Assembly: GCA_011033025.1 (NCBI GenBank)
Contig: WFMF01000058.1
Location: 186,001 to 250,000 of the forward strand
DNA length: 64,000 bases
Reading direction: 5' to 3'
Source: Beroe forskalii
Lineage: Eukaryota; Ctenophora; Nuda; Beroida; Beroidae
The translations under genes and the position numbers were made by a program. Under the pieces are notes generated by a model. That model was not told the DNA's origin. It searched no databases and worked only from the letters and a program-made list of their open reading frames with translations. Positions 46,824 through 57,560 of the stretch are shown here, piece by piece (the first letter of the stretch is position 1; every line of letters starts with the position of its first letter).

Positions 46824-48054
46824 ATTAAGCCAACACGTTATGAATCATTGAATCACCAGATCTCTCAAAAGTGCCTATTGCCTAATTTCTTGGTGCTTTA
46901 TGACGTGTAAGGTTTATTTCCTACAATCAGGTATGCTTCGCATATTTAACTTCGTCGAGCCATAATAATTATGTTCCATATGAATTCGAGAATCCCATTA
47001 GTTCTAGAAGATTGAACTATGTTGCGGATACAAAGAGCATGCGATTTCTAACGCGTTTGAAAATGTGCATTTTCGGCACTTCTAATGAATTAAAAATCGA
47101 ATTTTTGAATTAATTTAATACTTTAGAAGTTCGCAACCAATCAATTACTGTTTAACCAGGTAAGTTTTCAATTACTTAGTCGGTTATACCACTTACCTGT
47201 GGAAAGTAATTTGAATGCAGCGTCAATGCAGCGTCTAGTGGTAAAGTGGTGATCTATAGATATATTTCCACCAATGAGATGCCGCTTCTCCCAAGCTGTA
47301 GCCAATCAGGAGCCCGGTTTTGCGCCACGTGCCCCGAAATACTACGGTGATGTTTCAGGTATATTTTCACCGCGTGACCTTCCCAGCTTCGATGCCTCAG
47401 TTAACTTTACAGAAGTATTCTCTGACAGATGGGCTGGTCACGTGCGCGTCACGTGACACACAGTTTAAGTCACGTTCACTCCGCAAGCACACGCCAATAT
47501 ATACTCTGATTGTAGCTCAGAGAGAGCAATGCAGAGGTGTGGCAGGTGCTTGCATCGCGCATAGAATATATATATTGATATATCTGATCTATTGTAATCC
47601 ACTTTATTAACGTGTAGTGGATTGCAGACTATTGTCTCTTGTTAAGCCATTCGTCTCGGCGACACTATAGCTCGTGTTTTAAAGCTTCCGCCGCGTTTGG
47701 TTTAAGTGTGTTAAATGCGCCTTGCTTTGTCTCCGCTACACAATACAGTGTCTCCGTCCTGCATACCATACACTCAGACAATACCACCAGCTCCTCCTGC
47801 TCCTCCTATATCATGCACTTGACACTCCGACTCTCTCACTCTCTCTCACTAGTTCTCTCAGCTGCTAAAAGCTCTCCCATTTTCGTGCATTTATTGTAAT
47901 TGTCCTTATTTAAGATTTAGATAATAGTTACAATACCGCACAGGCATATACTGGAGTATTTACTTATCTATATAGTTATATGTTGCTTGTGAGTAGCTCG
48001 CATTTTACTCTGTGCTTCGTGAGAGTTAAATGCTCTAATTTGTGTCTCTAAAAT
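46824..48054 (+). other. No gene; GC-richer patch with E-boxes
   Basis: At 47275-47470 there are an inverted or direct CCAAT-type word (AGCCAATCAGG), several CACGTG/TCACGTGAC E-box motifs, and TATATA-type words near 47500-47580. This could be promoter-like DNA, but no gene that I recognise begins after it. Confidence 0.35.
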
Positions 48055-48064
48055 ATGCTGAATG

Positions 48065-48195
48065 AGGCATGTTCCTTACGACACTCCCTTCTTACTTCCT
48101 TACGACACTCCCTTCTTACTTCCTTACGACACTCCCTTCTTACTTCCTTACGACACTCCCTTCTTACGACACTCCCTTCTTACGAAACACCCTTC
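48065..48195 (+). repeat. 25-bp minisatellite TTCCTTACGACACTCCCTTC
   Basis: Four to five units of TTCCTTACGACACTCCCTTC plus TTACT, then shortened units. Peptides such as LRHSLLTS read from it are repeat artefacts. Confidence 0.75.
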
Positions 48196-48995
48196 TCACT
48201 TTTGCCTTGGTTTCGCCCTAAAGCTCTCTTTATTACACCACCAGTTCGTTCAAATCTCCTTGTTTCGCTCTTCTCGTCTTTTCGGTACACACACTTGCCC
48301 TCGTTGCTTCAATTTTCACTAATTACTCTCGATACTATTTTGACCGACCTAATTGCATAATGAGTCACTGTCTGCGTGTGTAAGGCTCCGAGGGCGTGAT
48401 GCAGCATATAGGCATGTGTTTCTCATGTATGTTTGTAGGGTTGATGTTCACATGCACCCTACTCACATGCACCTAGTGTCATGGACTCACAGTGGATTAT
48501 GATACATCTGACCCTACGTGAGTTGCAGGCGTGGATAGTGTTGGTGTCGACCATAGTTGCCAATTTGCCCTTCTTTCGCAGGGTGCCCTGCTTTGCCCTG
48601 CTTTTTGCCCTGCTTTGCAAACCGAGCCCTGCTTTAGCAGGGCAAATCAGTCCGAAAGGTACCCATATTTTCATTGGAATAAGATAATCAAATCCATGAG
48701 TTGGAAAGATAAATGCACACTTGATTATTATACCTGTAAGCTGATTCAGTGATTCATTAATCAATCATTGCTTCATTAGGATTACAAGCATCTTCATTGA
48801 TAGCTTCATTGAATTGATGCAAAGTTGTGTATTTTTTAAACAAGGAAATGCTGAAGATTCTTGAAGAGGTTGGTATCGGCACTATTTCAATTTTTAAAAA
48901 GTACTTATATTGGTATGGAAGTTAGTAGAGTTAAAAAAAAGTATTCTTAGCAGGATGAGCATAAGTGTCTTTTCAAAAACATACCTAATGCCCAA
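48196..48995 (+). other. No gene; short GCCCTGCTTT repeats
   Basis: GCCCTGCTTT recurs several times at 48585-48640, ending with the inverted AGCAGGGC. The rest is unique DNA with no recognised exon. Confidence 0.4.
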
Positions 48996-49855
48996 AGTGG
49001 TTGGTGTAACTGGTGGTTCAGAAAGGTACCCATAATTGATAAGTGCTTAAGTAGTTAAGTGTAACTGTTGGTTCAGAAAGGTGAACCCATAAGTGGATGG
49101 TGTAACTGGTGGTTCAGAAAGGTACCAATAATTGGACGGTGTAACGGGTGGTTCCGAAAAGTACTCATTATTGGTTGGTGTAACTGCTGGTTCAGAAAGA
49201 TACCCATAATTGGTTGGTGTAACTGGTTGTTTAGAAATATACCCATAATTGGTTCTAAAAGGTACTACAGTATAATTGGTTGGTTTAACTGGTGGTTCAC
49301 AAAGGTACCAATAATTGGTTCGCGTAACTGGTTGTTCAAAAAGTACCCATAAAGCCATAATTGGTTGGTGTAACTGGTGCTTCACAAAGGTACCCATAAT
49401 TGGTTCGCGTAACTGGTGGTTCAGAAAGGTACCCATAAATGGTTGGTGTAACTGGTGGTTCAGAAAGGTACTCATAATTGGTTGGCGTAACTGGTTGTTC
49501 AAAAAGGTACCAACAAAGCCATAATTGGTTGGTGTAACTGGTGGTTCACAAAGGTACCCATAAGCGGTTCGCGTAACTGGTGGTTCAGAAAGATTCCCAT
49601 AATTGGTTGGTGTAACTGGTTGTTCTAAAAGGAACTCATAATTGGTCGGTTAAACTGGTGGTTTAGAAAGGTACCCATAATTGGATGGTGTATTTGGTGG
49701 TTCAGAAAGGTACTATAATTGGTTGGCGTAGTTGGTGGTTCAAGGTACCAATAATTGGCTGGCGTAACTGGTTGTTCAAAAGGTGTTCCCTTTAAGCCAT
49801 AATTGGTTGGTGAAAACTGGTGGTTCACGAAGGTACCCATAATTGGTTGGCGTGA
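48996..49855 (+). repeat. 39-bp minisatellite GTAACTGGTGGTTCAGAAAG
   Basis: About 20 units with the consensus GTAACTGGTGGTTCAGAAAG then GTACCCATAATTGGTTGGT. Since 39 is a multiple of three, both strands have long repetitive frames (151 codons on the minus strand at 49047-49502). Each unit holds TTCAG|AAAG|GTACC, resembling an acceptor and a donor four bases apart. Composition and frame pattern argue against a protein. Confidence 0.8.
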
Positions 49856-49859
49856 GGAC

Positions 49860-50095
49860 ATAAATTTCAAAAAGGTATCTTGCTGGTATGGGACACATGT
49901 GAGGTTTCAAAAGGTACCTGCACGTACGGACATAAATGGGGTTTCAAAAGGTACTTGTTGGTGTATTTTATTTGATAAGTGGAGTTTCAAAAGTTACCTT
50001 AGGGCATGTACATAAGTGGGGTTTCAAAAAGGTACTCACAGGTTTATGGACATAGTGGGGTTTCAAAAGGTACCTGTGTATGTACATAAATTCAA
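49860..50095 (+). repeat. Second minisatellite, GGTTTCAAAAGGTACCTG units
   Basis: About six irregular units of about 40 bp with GGTTTCAAAAGGTAC and GGACATAAGTGGG. They share the AAAGGTAC word with the adjacent 39-bp array and may derive from it. Confidence 0.65.
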
Positions 50096-51076
50096 TAATT
50101 ATCAGATTTCAAATATTCAAATTTCTGATCTGACCATTTCATACCCATTTCGGAGATCTTAGTAATAAGACAATAATAGAATAATTTATGGCTGTGCAGG
50201 TGGACTTGGGCAACTCATTTCATACTCTATATGAACATAGTTCAATGTTTGGACCCCAAGGTTCATAGGCAGGCTGTTTTGCTTCAAGTACTTGATCTTG
50301 TTAAACTGATAATTTGACCTTTGTAAAACTAGAAATGAATAATTACAAAATTAGAAGGCGTTGTTCAAAGTATCTTATCACACCTTACTAATCGTCATTG
50401 CCACTGTAGCGAACGGTTAATACCAACTCTTAACACTCGATATTCTACTTCCAATTTATGTCACAAATTATTGACGCACTTTGACAAAATAGGCTGTAAA
50501 CATGTACGAAAGTAGCCTCCAGCTATATAAAAGTGATTGCTGACAAAATGGTCAATATCATAAAGCATTCAGCTCAAGAGTCAAGGAACCGTCAACTTTG
50601 GTTTGTTATGATGATTTATTAATACGAGGAATTTAATTCCTTATTTATTATTCAGTTATCCCCAATTTTTACCAGCATTCCAGCAACTCCGAGGGCATCA
50701 TCATGAAATTTACCTTATTTCCTTATTAATTGACTCTTTTCCGATGAATAATGCAAGTATTCATAGCAACTAACTGGTAGATAATGTTGTTGTTACTTTG
50801 GTATGGGAGAATTGATGGGTGATTATTGATTTCAACTCAATCAGAATGAAGCAATGAATGTACTGAACTCCAATCAAAATCATAATAAGCTAATATCACC
50901 GTGAACTTTTGGTGGTCATTTATAAGTTTATATGATTCTTTTCATTAATCGATAATAACTGACAGCTGGTTATAGGATGATTTTCCACTGCAACAGTTAT
51001 GCATTTTCCACTGCAACAAATATGCATTTCTAACATTGAAAATTATGTCAAATTTGGTTAAATTTCGGATTCAAAA

Positions 51077-51110
51077 ATTATCTAGATTATCTAGATAATC
51101 TAGATAATTA
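51077..51110. other. Perfect 34-bp palindrome built from TCTAGATAA
   Basis: AATTATCTAGATTATCT is followed directly by its exact complement with no spacer, so this can form a cruciform or hairpin. Repeated TCTAGAT words make slippage a likely origin. Confidence 0.75.
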
Positions 51111-51362
51111 TCTCATAAACTCCGTAGTTTGCCATGGTTTTCACGGTTGAACTTGAAGCAATTAGCATTGATGATTCAATTTCATGATACGCAATTTTAT
51201 GGATACAGTAATTTGTTTTTCTACCATAAATTGTTCAAAATTGCTCGATTTTCAAACATTGGTAAAGTGTTGACTCGGAGCTTGAATTTTTGCTAAAAAT
51301 TTGATCGGCTAACTAAATTTTAACTTGAGCGCGCCACACATGATGTTGAGCCGCAGCGCCGC

Positions 51363-51411
51363 GCACAAAACTGCTCGATATGAACAATGTTCATATCGAG
51401 CAGTTTTGTGC
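51363..51411. other. Perfect hairpin, 24-bp arms with a 1-nt spacer
   Basis: The arm GCACAAAACTGCTCGATATG plus AACA (51363-51386) is exactly complemented by 51388-51411 around a single A at 51387. Such arms are unstable in vivo and rarely persist without recent origin. Confidence 0.8.
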
Positions 51412-52915
51412 AGTATTTCGCCTGTATAAGGAAACGTCAAAAAATGGGCGTGGCATTGTGCCACTGTTTCCCGATGGAGTTGGGCCGAAAAAAATTTTCC
51501 GGTGGTTCATTGACCCCAAAGGCAAAATATAATCAATGATTGGCAGCGATTAGACGAAAAAAGTTTTTTTGAACACCCCTAATGAACATCCATCCTGATC
51601 TTGTGGAGTGAAAAGCACGCAATTGCGCGCGCAATCAAGGTTGCTACGCGACTCTACTTGATGGTACTATGTGGACGAAATCTCCATCAAATATGAGGAC
51701 ATCTCCCTCAAATTTGTGGACATCTCCCTCAAAATTTGTGGACATAACTCCCTCAGAATTTCCGGGCACTTTCCAGAAATTACAGTAGTTGTATTGCAAA
51801 TCTGAACCTGCTATGCACATATCCTATTTCTCACCTTCCCAAACACGATCTCTGCTAACCCTCTTCAATGACTTTTTGTAAAACAAAAAAGCGATTGGGA
51901 GGGAAAAAATACCGGTCTTAGGGAGACACCTTTTTCTACCACCCTGCAAAAAATCGCGGGTTTTCAACCCCTAATGTGTCAGATTTTCATGGAAAGCAGA
52001 GGCTCCTACTTTGAACTACCTCTCTCGATTAAAATAATAGATAAGCAAAATGCTTGTTTACACATAACAAAAAAAGCGCATAACTCAGCCGTTTTTTTGA
52101 GCAATTTTGATCAACTTTTCAGGATATTATGGGCAACATAATATGACAAATAAACCTGTTTTTTGTTTTAAAGTTATCTCTTAATAACTGGCTTCTCGAG
52201 CTCAGAAATGAATCTAAACTTCACTGTCAAGATGTTACTTTTATGAAGTTCTAAATATCCTGAAAGTTTCATCAAGTTTGCTCAAAAAAACCTCGGAGAT
52301 ATGCACATTTTTGTAACGCTAATTAGTAAGAGAATGGTCCAACATGCCTGGGAAAAAATTCATAACAAAGGTTTCAGTGTGCCAATCGACTCAAATGGGT
52401 CCCTAGGGTCACCAAAAATTTTTGTTCAAATTTTCGGTGTCCGGAAAACTCAGGGTGGCCACGCCCTTTTTTGACCGTGGGAATATTTGATTAAAATCGT
52501 AAACAAATTATTTTGACAACAACTAGGCATGATTATACTCTAAACCTATGTTTTTGATACGACAAATCGATTGCAAGCATCATCTAAACTCTAAAACCAA
52601 TATTTTGGCTTATATCGGCCACGCCCACTTTTTTCGTTACTCGTTTTGCCGAAAATTTCGAAAAAACTAAGCTTCTGCATCTAAGGCATGATTATACTCT
52701 AATCCTATGTTTTTTGGCACGAGAAATCGTTTAGAACCAATGTCTAAGTCCCAAAACTAATATTTTAGCCGTAATGGACCACGCCAACTTTTGGCATCAA
52801 TACAATGGCCGAAATTCTGATGTCTTTATATCGATTTAGTTAGGGCATGATTATACTTGAATCCTATCTTTTTTTGACGTATGAAGTCAATGAAAAAGCA
52901 ATTTTCTAAATGCTT

Positions 52916-53190
52916 GTCCAGGTAGCTCAGTGGTTAAGGATTTGGGGTATCCTACATTCAATCGAGACGTTGGTGGTTCGATTACCGGCCGTGCCTTTCG
53001 TCTACTCTCACCTAAACAGCCACACGGTTCATGCTGCCGAGCGTACAGGAGGGTTAAATGAGAAGCTGCCCATTGCAGCGAAGTATCGGGCGAATAAAGT
53101 ATGGATTTATATTCCTTAACCGTCACTGGCTTGATTACACTTCAATCCTTCGATTCCTGTCATTTGCTGTTACAGCAGTTGGGATTAAAA
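52916..53190 (+). mobile_element. tRNA-derived SINE, copy 2
   Basis: The head has A-box TAGCTCAGTGGTTAAGG (52923-52939) and B-box GGTTCGATTAC (52975-52985), spaced as in a tRNA. The body matches the minus-strand copy at 46513-46823 (GAAGCTGCCCATTGCAGCGA, CCGTCACTGGCTTGAT, CGATTCCTGTCATT). RNA polymerase III would transcribe such elements. It is inserted inside the long-TIR element. Confidence 0.8.
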
Positions 53191-53234
53191 CAAAACCTCC
53201 AAAAAACTGAAAAATATATTTTGGGTCTTGCTCC

Positions 53235-53453
53235 AACCCTACTCTCTGGAAGTTCCTGGACGCCCTGAAAGCAGAGCAGGCACTCACAGACCACAAGCTC
53301 ACCAGAAGACAGCTGCGTCAGCCACCTGAACCCAGAGCCGCCAAGTGGGTCAGATGCGATCAGAGGCTGCAGAAGGTCGTTGAGGACTATGATTCTTACA
53401 CTGATGTTTTGGATTATTTGGAAGCAGTTGGTAGCATGACTATGTTGAAGTAA
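53235..53453 (+). pseudogene. DNA transposase C-terminal remnant (MULE / IS1595-like)
   Basis: Seventy-two codons and a stop: NPTLWKFLDALKAEQALTDH, then KLTRRQLRQPPEP, then RLQKVVEDYDSYTDVLDYLE. This resembles the tail after the catalytic domain in invertebrate MULE-type transposases (W-K-F-(I/L)-D-A-L-K-x-E-Q-A-L-T and D-Y-L-x-x-(I/V)-(A/G)). The catalytic DDE part is absent. It lies between the arms of the long-TIR element, which it may once have mobilised. Confidence 0.6.
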
Positions 53454-53564
53454 TTTGATTATATTTTGAGTGCTAATATTACTATACATTATCTTTGTGT
53501 GAAACATGCTGATTATACAGTGCTTTATTCTATAAACATTGATTACCTCATTAACTCTGTGTCT

Positions 53565-53755
53565 TATTCGGACAAATGTCCGTGTCGGACAAGTGAAAGG
53601 CTCCTCTCAATCACTTACCAATAAGTTTGAAGAAATTGTTGTGGGATTTTCGGACAAATGTCCGTGTCGGACAAATGTCCGCAAAATTTCGTACTGGGTT
53701 TCGGACAACTGTCCGTGTCGGACAAATGTCCGTGTCGGACATTTGTCCGACTACC
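53565..53755 (+). repeat. Palindromic CGGACAAATGTCCG repeats
   Basis: The 14-bp palindrome CGGACAAATGTCCG and its halves recur at least six times, often joined by TGT (GTCCGTGTCGGAC is itself a palindrome). Any register gives hairpins. It reads through as TNVRVG/SDKCPCRT peptides only by chance. Confidence 0.75.
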
Positions 53756-54894
53756 TAGGACAGCATATCCCGCAATGAGGCCATTGTGTAACAGTAGAAA
53801 GTGCCTAAAGAACACGGTAAAGTGTCACGGGGTAAAGTGTCGCGGGAGTAAACTGTCCTGCTACCTTTTGACCTGCCATAATACTGAAATATCATCAAAA
53901 ACTCGTAGCTGTGACGCATCTTGGCAGCCATAGTATTTGTGAAGTGGTTTATGGCTGTAGATAAAAGTATTATCAATAAATTATATATCGATCCCCTTTT
54001 TATAGCGCTTTTTGAATCATGATTTAAGTTCGGATATTCGATGACAATAGGAAGACGTGGTCCGAAATGCCCAAAATATTGAATTTGCGGTTTGAAATTT
54101 GCTCGTGTCAAAGACCTATTATGTGAATAGAATCATGCCTAAGTTGATCATGGCATATAATAACTTCAGATTTCGGTCATAATATTGATATCAAAAAGTG
54201 GGCATGGTCCATAACGGCCAAAATATTGATTTTAGGACTTAGAAATTGGTTCTAAACGATTTCTCGTGCCAAAAAACCTAGGATTAGAGTATAATCATGC
54301 CCTAACTAAATCGATATAAAGACATCAGAATTTCGGCCATTGTATTGATGCCAAAAAGTTGGCGTGGTCCATTACGGCTAAAATATTAGTTTTGGGACTT
54401 AGACATTGGTTCTAAACGATTTCTCGTGCCAAAAAACATAGGATTAGAGTATAATCATGCCTTAGATGCAGAAGCTTAGTTTTTTCGAAATTTTCGGCAA
54501 AACGAGTAACGAAAAAAGTGGGCGTGGCCGATATAAGCCAAAATATTGGTTTTAGAGTTTAGATGATGCTTGCAATCGATTTGTCGTATCAAAAACATAG
54601 GTTTAGAGTATAATCATGCCTAGTTGTTGTCAAAATAATTTGTTTACGATTTTAATCAAATATTCCCACGGTCAAAAAAGGGCGTGGCCACCCTGAGTTT
54701 TCCGGACACCAAAAATTTGAACAAAAATTTTTGGTGACCCTAGGGACCCATTTGAGTCGATTGGCACACTGAAACCTTTGTTATGAATTTTTTCCCAGAT
54801 GCCACCTCTATTCAAATATGATTCCCTTACTAAATGCAAAGGTTGTAGATTTACATTTATTTTTTAACTGAATGATCGGATCGCATACTGATAC

Positions 54895-55837
54895 TGATCA
54901 ATGATGATTATAGTCTCTGCGACAAAATGAAAGAAGCTGATTTTTTCCCTCCCCATTGACCTTTTTGTGAATACAAAAAGGCAAATGAGAGGGTTGGCAG
55001 AGATCGTGGTTTGGGAAGGTGAGAAATACGATATGTGTATATCAGGTCCAGGTTTGCAATACAACTACTGTAATTTTTGGAAAGTGCCCGGAAAATGGAA
55101 GTGGCGTAAATTCGTCATAAAAGTGGCGTAAATTCGTCATGAAAGTGGCGTAAATTCGTCATAAAACTGGTGTAAATTCGTCATGCAGTCGAGTCTCCTA
55201 GCAACTCTAACATTTGCGCGCGCACAACGCGCGCGTGCAAACGCTTGCGCAGGTGTGAGATTGTTGGTGTAAGTTCGTGCGCGGCGCTGTTTAAGTCAAA
55301 CAAGCCACACGAATAACGATTTCAGTTGAAATAATTATGTAGAGCGCCCAAGAAATGTTAATTGAGAATCGAAGCAAAGATCATGATAAATATTGAAAAG
55401 TTTTCCACAAAAATATTTTCCCTCTAACTATTCTGTTTCAGCAGAGGGCCCAGCGTTTGCGCCGCGCACTCCAGCTTGTAGCTCCGAGAAAATTAAGCGG
55501 CTTTCCCATGAACTACTGAGCTCTGAACCAAACACTCACACTGGCACACTGATCTCAGTGATACAATCACTCGTTCGCGTTACGCATTTTCGTCGATCGT
55601 GATCATATACCTCTAGCTGGGGGAGGGAAATTAAGCGCCTGCATACGGGAACAATGGACAAGAAATGTGCCGGCAGGCGCAATTCTTGTTAATAATGTTT
55701 AAACTTTACCATTTGAGGTTGATGACGGAGTAGAATTCTGAAAATATTCCCGATGTCAGTTTATTAAAATCATATTTATTTATTAGAAATCAGCTTCTTT
55801 CATTTTGTCGCAGAGACTATAATCATCATTAATCAGT
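54895..55837. repeat. Inverted repeat pair, 49-bp arms
   Basis: 54895-54943 (core TATAGTCTCTGCGACAAAAT) is complemented at 55789-55837 with a single mismatch. About 850 bp lie between. This is either a TIR pair of another small element overlapping the right arm of the long-TIR element, or a local inverted duplication. Confidence 0.7.
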
Positions 55838-56588
55838 AAGATTTACATATAAATTGGTATTAAATTTCAGAGTGTGTCATAACAAACACATGATATAAAA
55901 CGCGTGTAGTAACACGGCTCTACGCATATGGTACTACCCTTTAAATCGGTCTAAACCAGTCGTGACTCGTGAGACTACTATAAAACATAGAAACACATTT
56001 GTTAAGTTGATATCACTTGAAAATGGCAAGGAATTGAAGAATCGTAATGATTTGGCAGTCTTACAAAAAGAGAGCGGTGTTCTGGGGGCGCAGCCTTCAG
56101 AAGCCAGTGGGTCTGAGAAAAAATATTTCTCACGGAAATAGGATTTTCATGTCAATTTTGAAATTGAGATCCCAATCCCCCCTTAATTTTTTCACTCCCC
56201 CCTTCTGTCCAAATCCCCCCAGAATCATTGAAATTAGGGCAACCCCCCACCAACCCTATCTGGCCCAAAATCTTTATCCCCCCCTTTTTCTTAGGGGGGG
56301 GGGGGATGAAGCTATGCTTAGTAAGTTGGTTAATCCGACGGAAGGTAGTAAAACCTAAAAGCAATGAGCGATTCGAACTTCTGTCGTTCGAACTTCTGTC
56401 CTGTTTGGCAACGGATGTCATAACTGCTCATTTTTTCCGAACTTTCGTCGTTTTAGGGTGATTTTTTTGCTGATATCTTCTGAATCATTCAGGCGTTGTT
56501 TAAGTTTCATGGATATTGGAAATTATGTTTCTGTGGATTAGATTGATAACGTGTTCAACAGGAAATACGCTAAGATTTTCTCCTTCAG
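55241..56588 (+). other. No gene recognised before the dynamin exons
   Basis: Contains the right half of the inverted pair above. A GC-rich frame at 55393-55602 follows a good acceptor (TGTTTCAGCAG) but matches no dynamin or RasGAP segment. C and G homopolymer runs occur at 56175-56310. No GTPase-domain motif of dynamin was seen. Confidence 0.45.
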
Positions 56589-57560
56589 AATGGTGAACAA
56601 AGTAAATCATGATTTTGAAGAAATGATCGAAGGAGCCGGGTCAGTGGACACTAAGAGCCTGTCCGGGGGAGCCAAGATCAACACCATCTTCCACTTCCGC
56701 TTCCCTGGATACTTGAATGAGGTTTGCTGCTTCCTCACCCTAACCCTAATCATCTTCCACTTCTGCTTCCTTGGATACTTGACCGTGGGATATTTTGGTG
56801 AAAAATCGAAAATCCAAGTTTACATTCATATAAGTCATGCGGGTACTCTAAACCTATGTTTTCTGGGACGGGGAATCGATTCCAAGCATAATCTAAGCGC
56901 TATCGATCTCTCTTGACCCATTCCCGACCACGCCCAATTTTTGCATAGGGAATTTTTGAGGCCAAAATGCCATCTATATTAATAATTTCAGAGTGTTCGT
57001 GCATCTGTCTGTCTGTCTGTGTAAAATGACTATTTAAGAAGTGCATTTGATATTTTTGACCGGGTTTTTCGGGAAAGTCTTCACCCAATTAAGAGGATTA
57101 TTCATATCTATGATAAATTTGAATTGGACTATCCGTTAATTAGTTATTCGCATAATAAATATCATGCGTTTACTAAGTAAGACATTTGGTAAAGTAAGAC
57201 ATTTGGTAAAGTAAGAAATTTGGTAAAGTAAGACATTTGGTAAAGTAAGAAATTTGATAAAGTAAGAAATTTGGTGAAGTAAGACATTTGGTAAAGAAAG
57301 ACATTTGGTAAAGTAAGAAATTTGGAAAAGTAAGACATTTGGTAAAGTAAGACATTTGGTAAAGTAAGACATTTGGTAAAGTAAGATACTTGAATGAGGG
57401 GCGGTTGGACGAGCAGGAACTGCGCAAAGAGATCGGTTACGCTATTCGCAACATCCACGGCGTGAGGTCGGGGCTCTTCACTCCTGATGCAGCCTTTGAG
57501 ATGACAGTCAAGCGGCAGATCCAAACATTAGCTCCACCCTCCATGAAATGCATACAGCAG
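56589..57560 (+). CDS. Dynamin, two exons of the middle (stalk) region, partial
   Basis: Classical dynamins are GTPases that assemble round the neck of endocytic vesicles and pinch them off; this part belongs to the stalk that drives assembly. Exon 56589-56721 follows a strong TTTTCTCCTTCAG acceptor and reads [17 protein letters not shown] and [16 protein letters not shown] (human MVQQFAVDFEKRIEGSG, LSGGARINRIFHERFP). Exon 57399-57560 joins in phase 0: [20 protein letters not shown] and [10 protein letters not shown], ending SMKCIQQ before donor GTACGT at 57561. The alignment to human dynamin-1 is gap-free across the junction. Upstream GTPase exons are not found in the 17 kb before it, and downstream exons lie beyond the window. 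The intron between the two exons and the next one are built partly from copies of exon ends (see findings). Confidence 0.9.
57177..57387 (+). repeat. 17-bp minisatellite GTAAGACATTTGGTAAA
   Basis: About 12 units with variants AAATTT and GGAAAA, filling the 3' half of the short dynamin intron and ending directly before the exon copy GATACTTGAATGAG. Each unit holds GTAAG, the 5' splice-site core. The same word is mixed into the downstream 40-bp array at 58310-60880. Confidence 0.85.

Larger units (their letters stand above)
50096..51600 (+). other. No gene; contains two perfect palindromes
   Basis: AT-rich unique DNA. The palindromes at 51077-51110 and 51363-51411 are listed separately. No exon was recognised. 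Confidence 0.45.
51605..55240. mobile_element. Long-TIR DNA element (about 1 kb arms), decayed, MULE-like
   Basis: The left arm (about 51605-52870) and right arm (about 54120-55240) are inverted copies. TCCGGGCACTTTCCAGAAAT at 51768 matches the complement near 55080, and GGGTGGCCACGCCC at 52452 matches the complement near 54680. Within each arm, units of about 165-175 bp with GCATGATTATACTCTAATCC and AAATATT recur. Between the arms lie a SINE, a transposase remnant (53235-53453) and palindromic GGACAAATGTCC repeats. Long TIRs around a MULE-type remnant suggest a Mutator-like element, by inference; no clear target duplication was identified. Confidence 0.6.

Noticed and set aside
47270-47640. 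Promoter-like or LTR-like patch with E-boxes and TATA words
   Set aside because: No matching second end, no coding element and no gene after it; the motifs alone are too weak to call.
39325-57560. RASA1-dynamin fusion gene
   Set aside because: Codon phases at the nearest exons do not match (one base left, two needed), and no linking exon was found.
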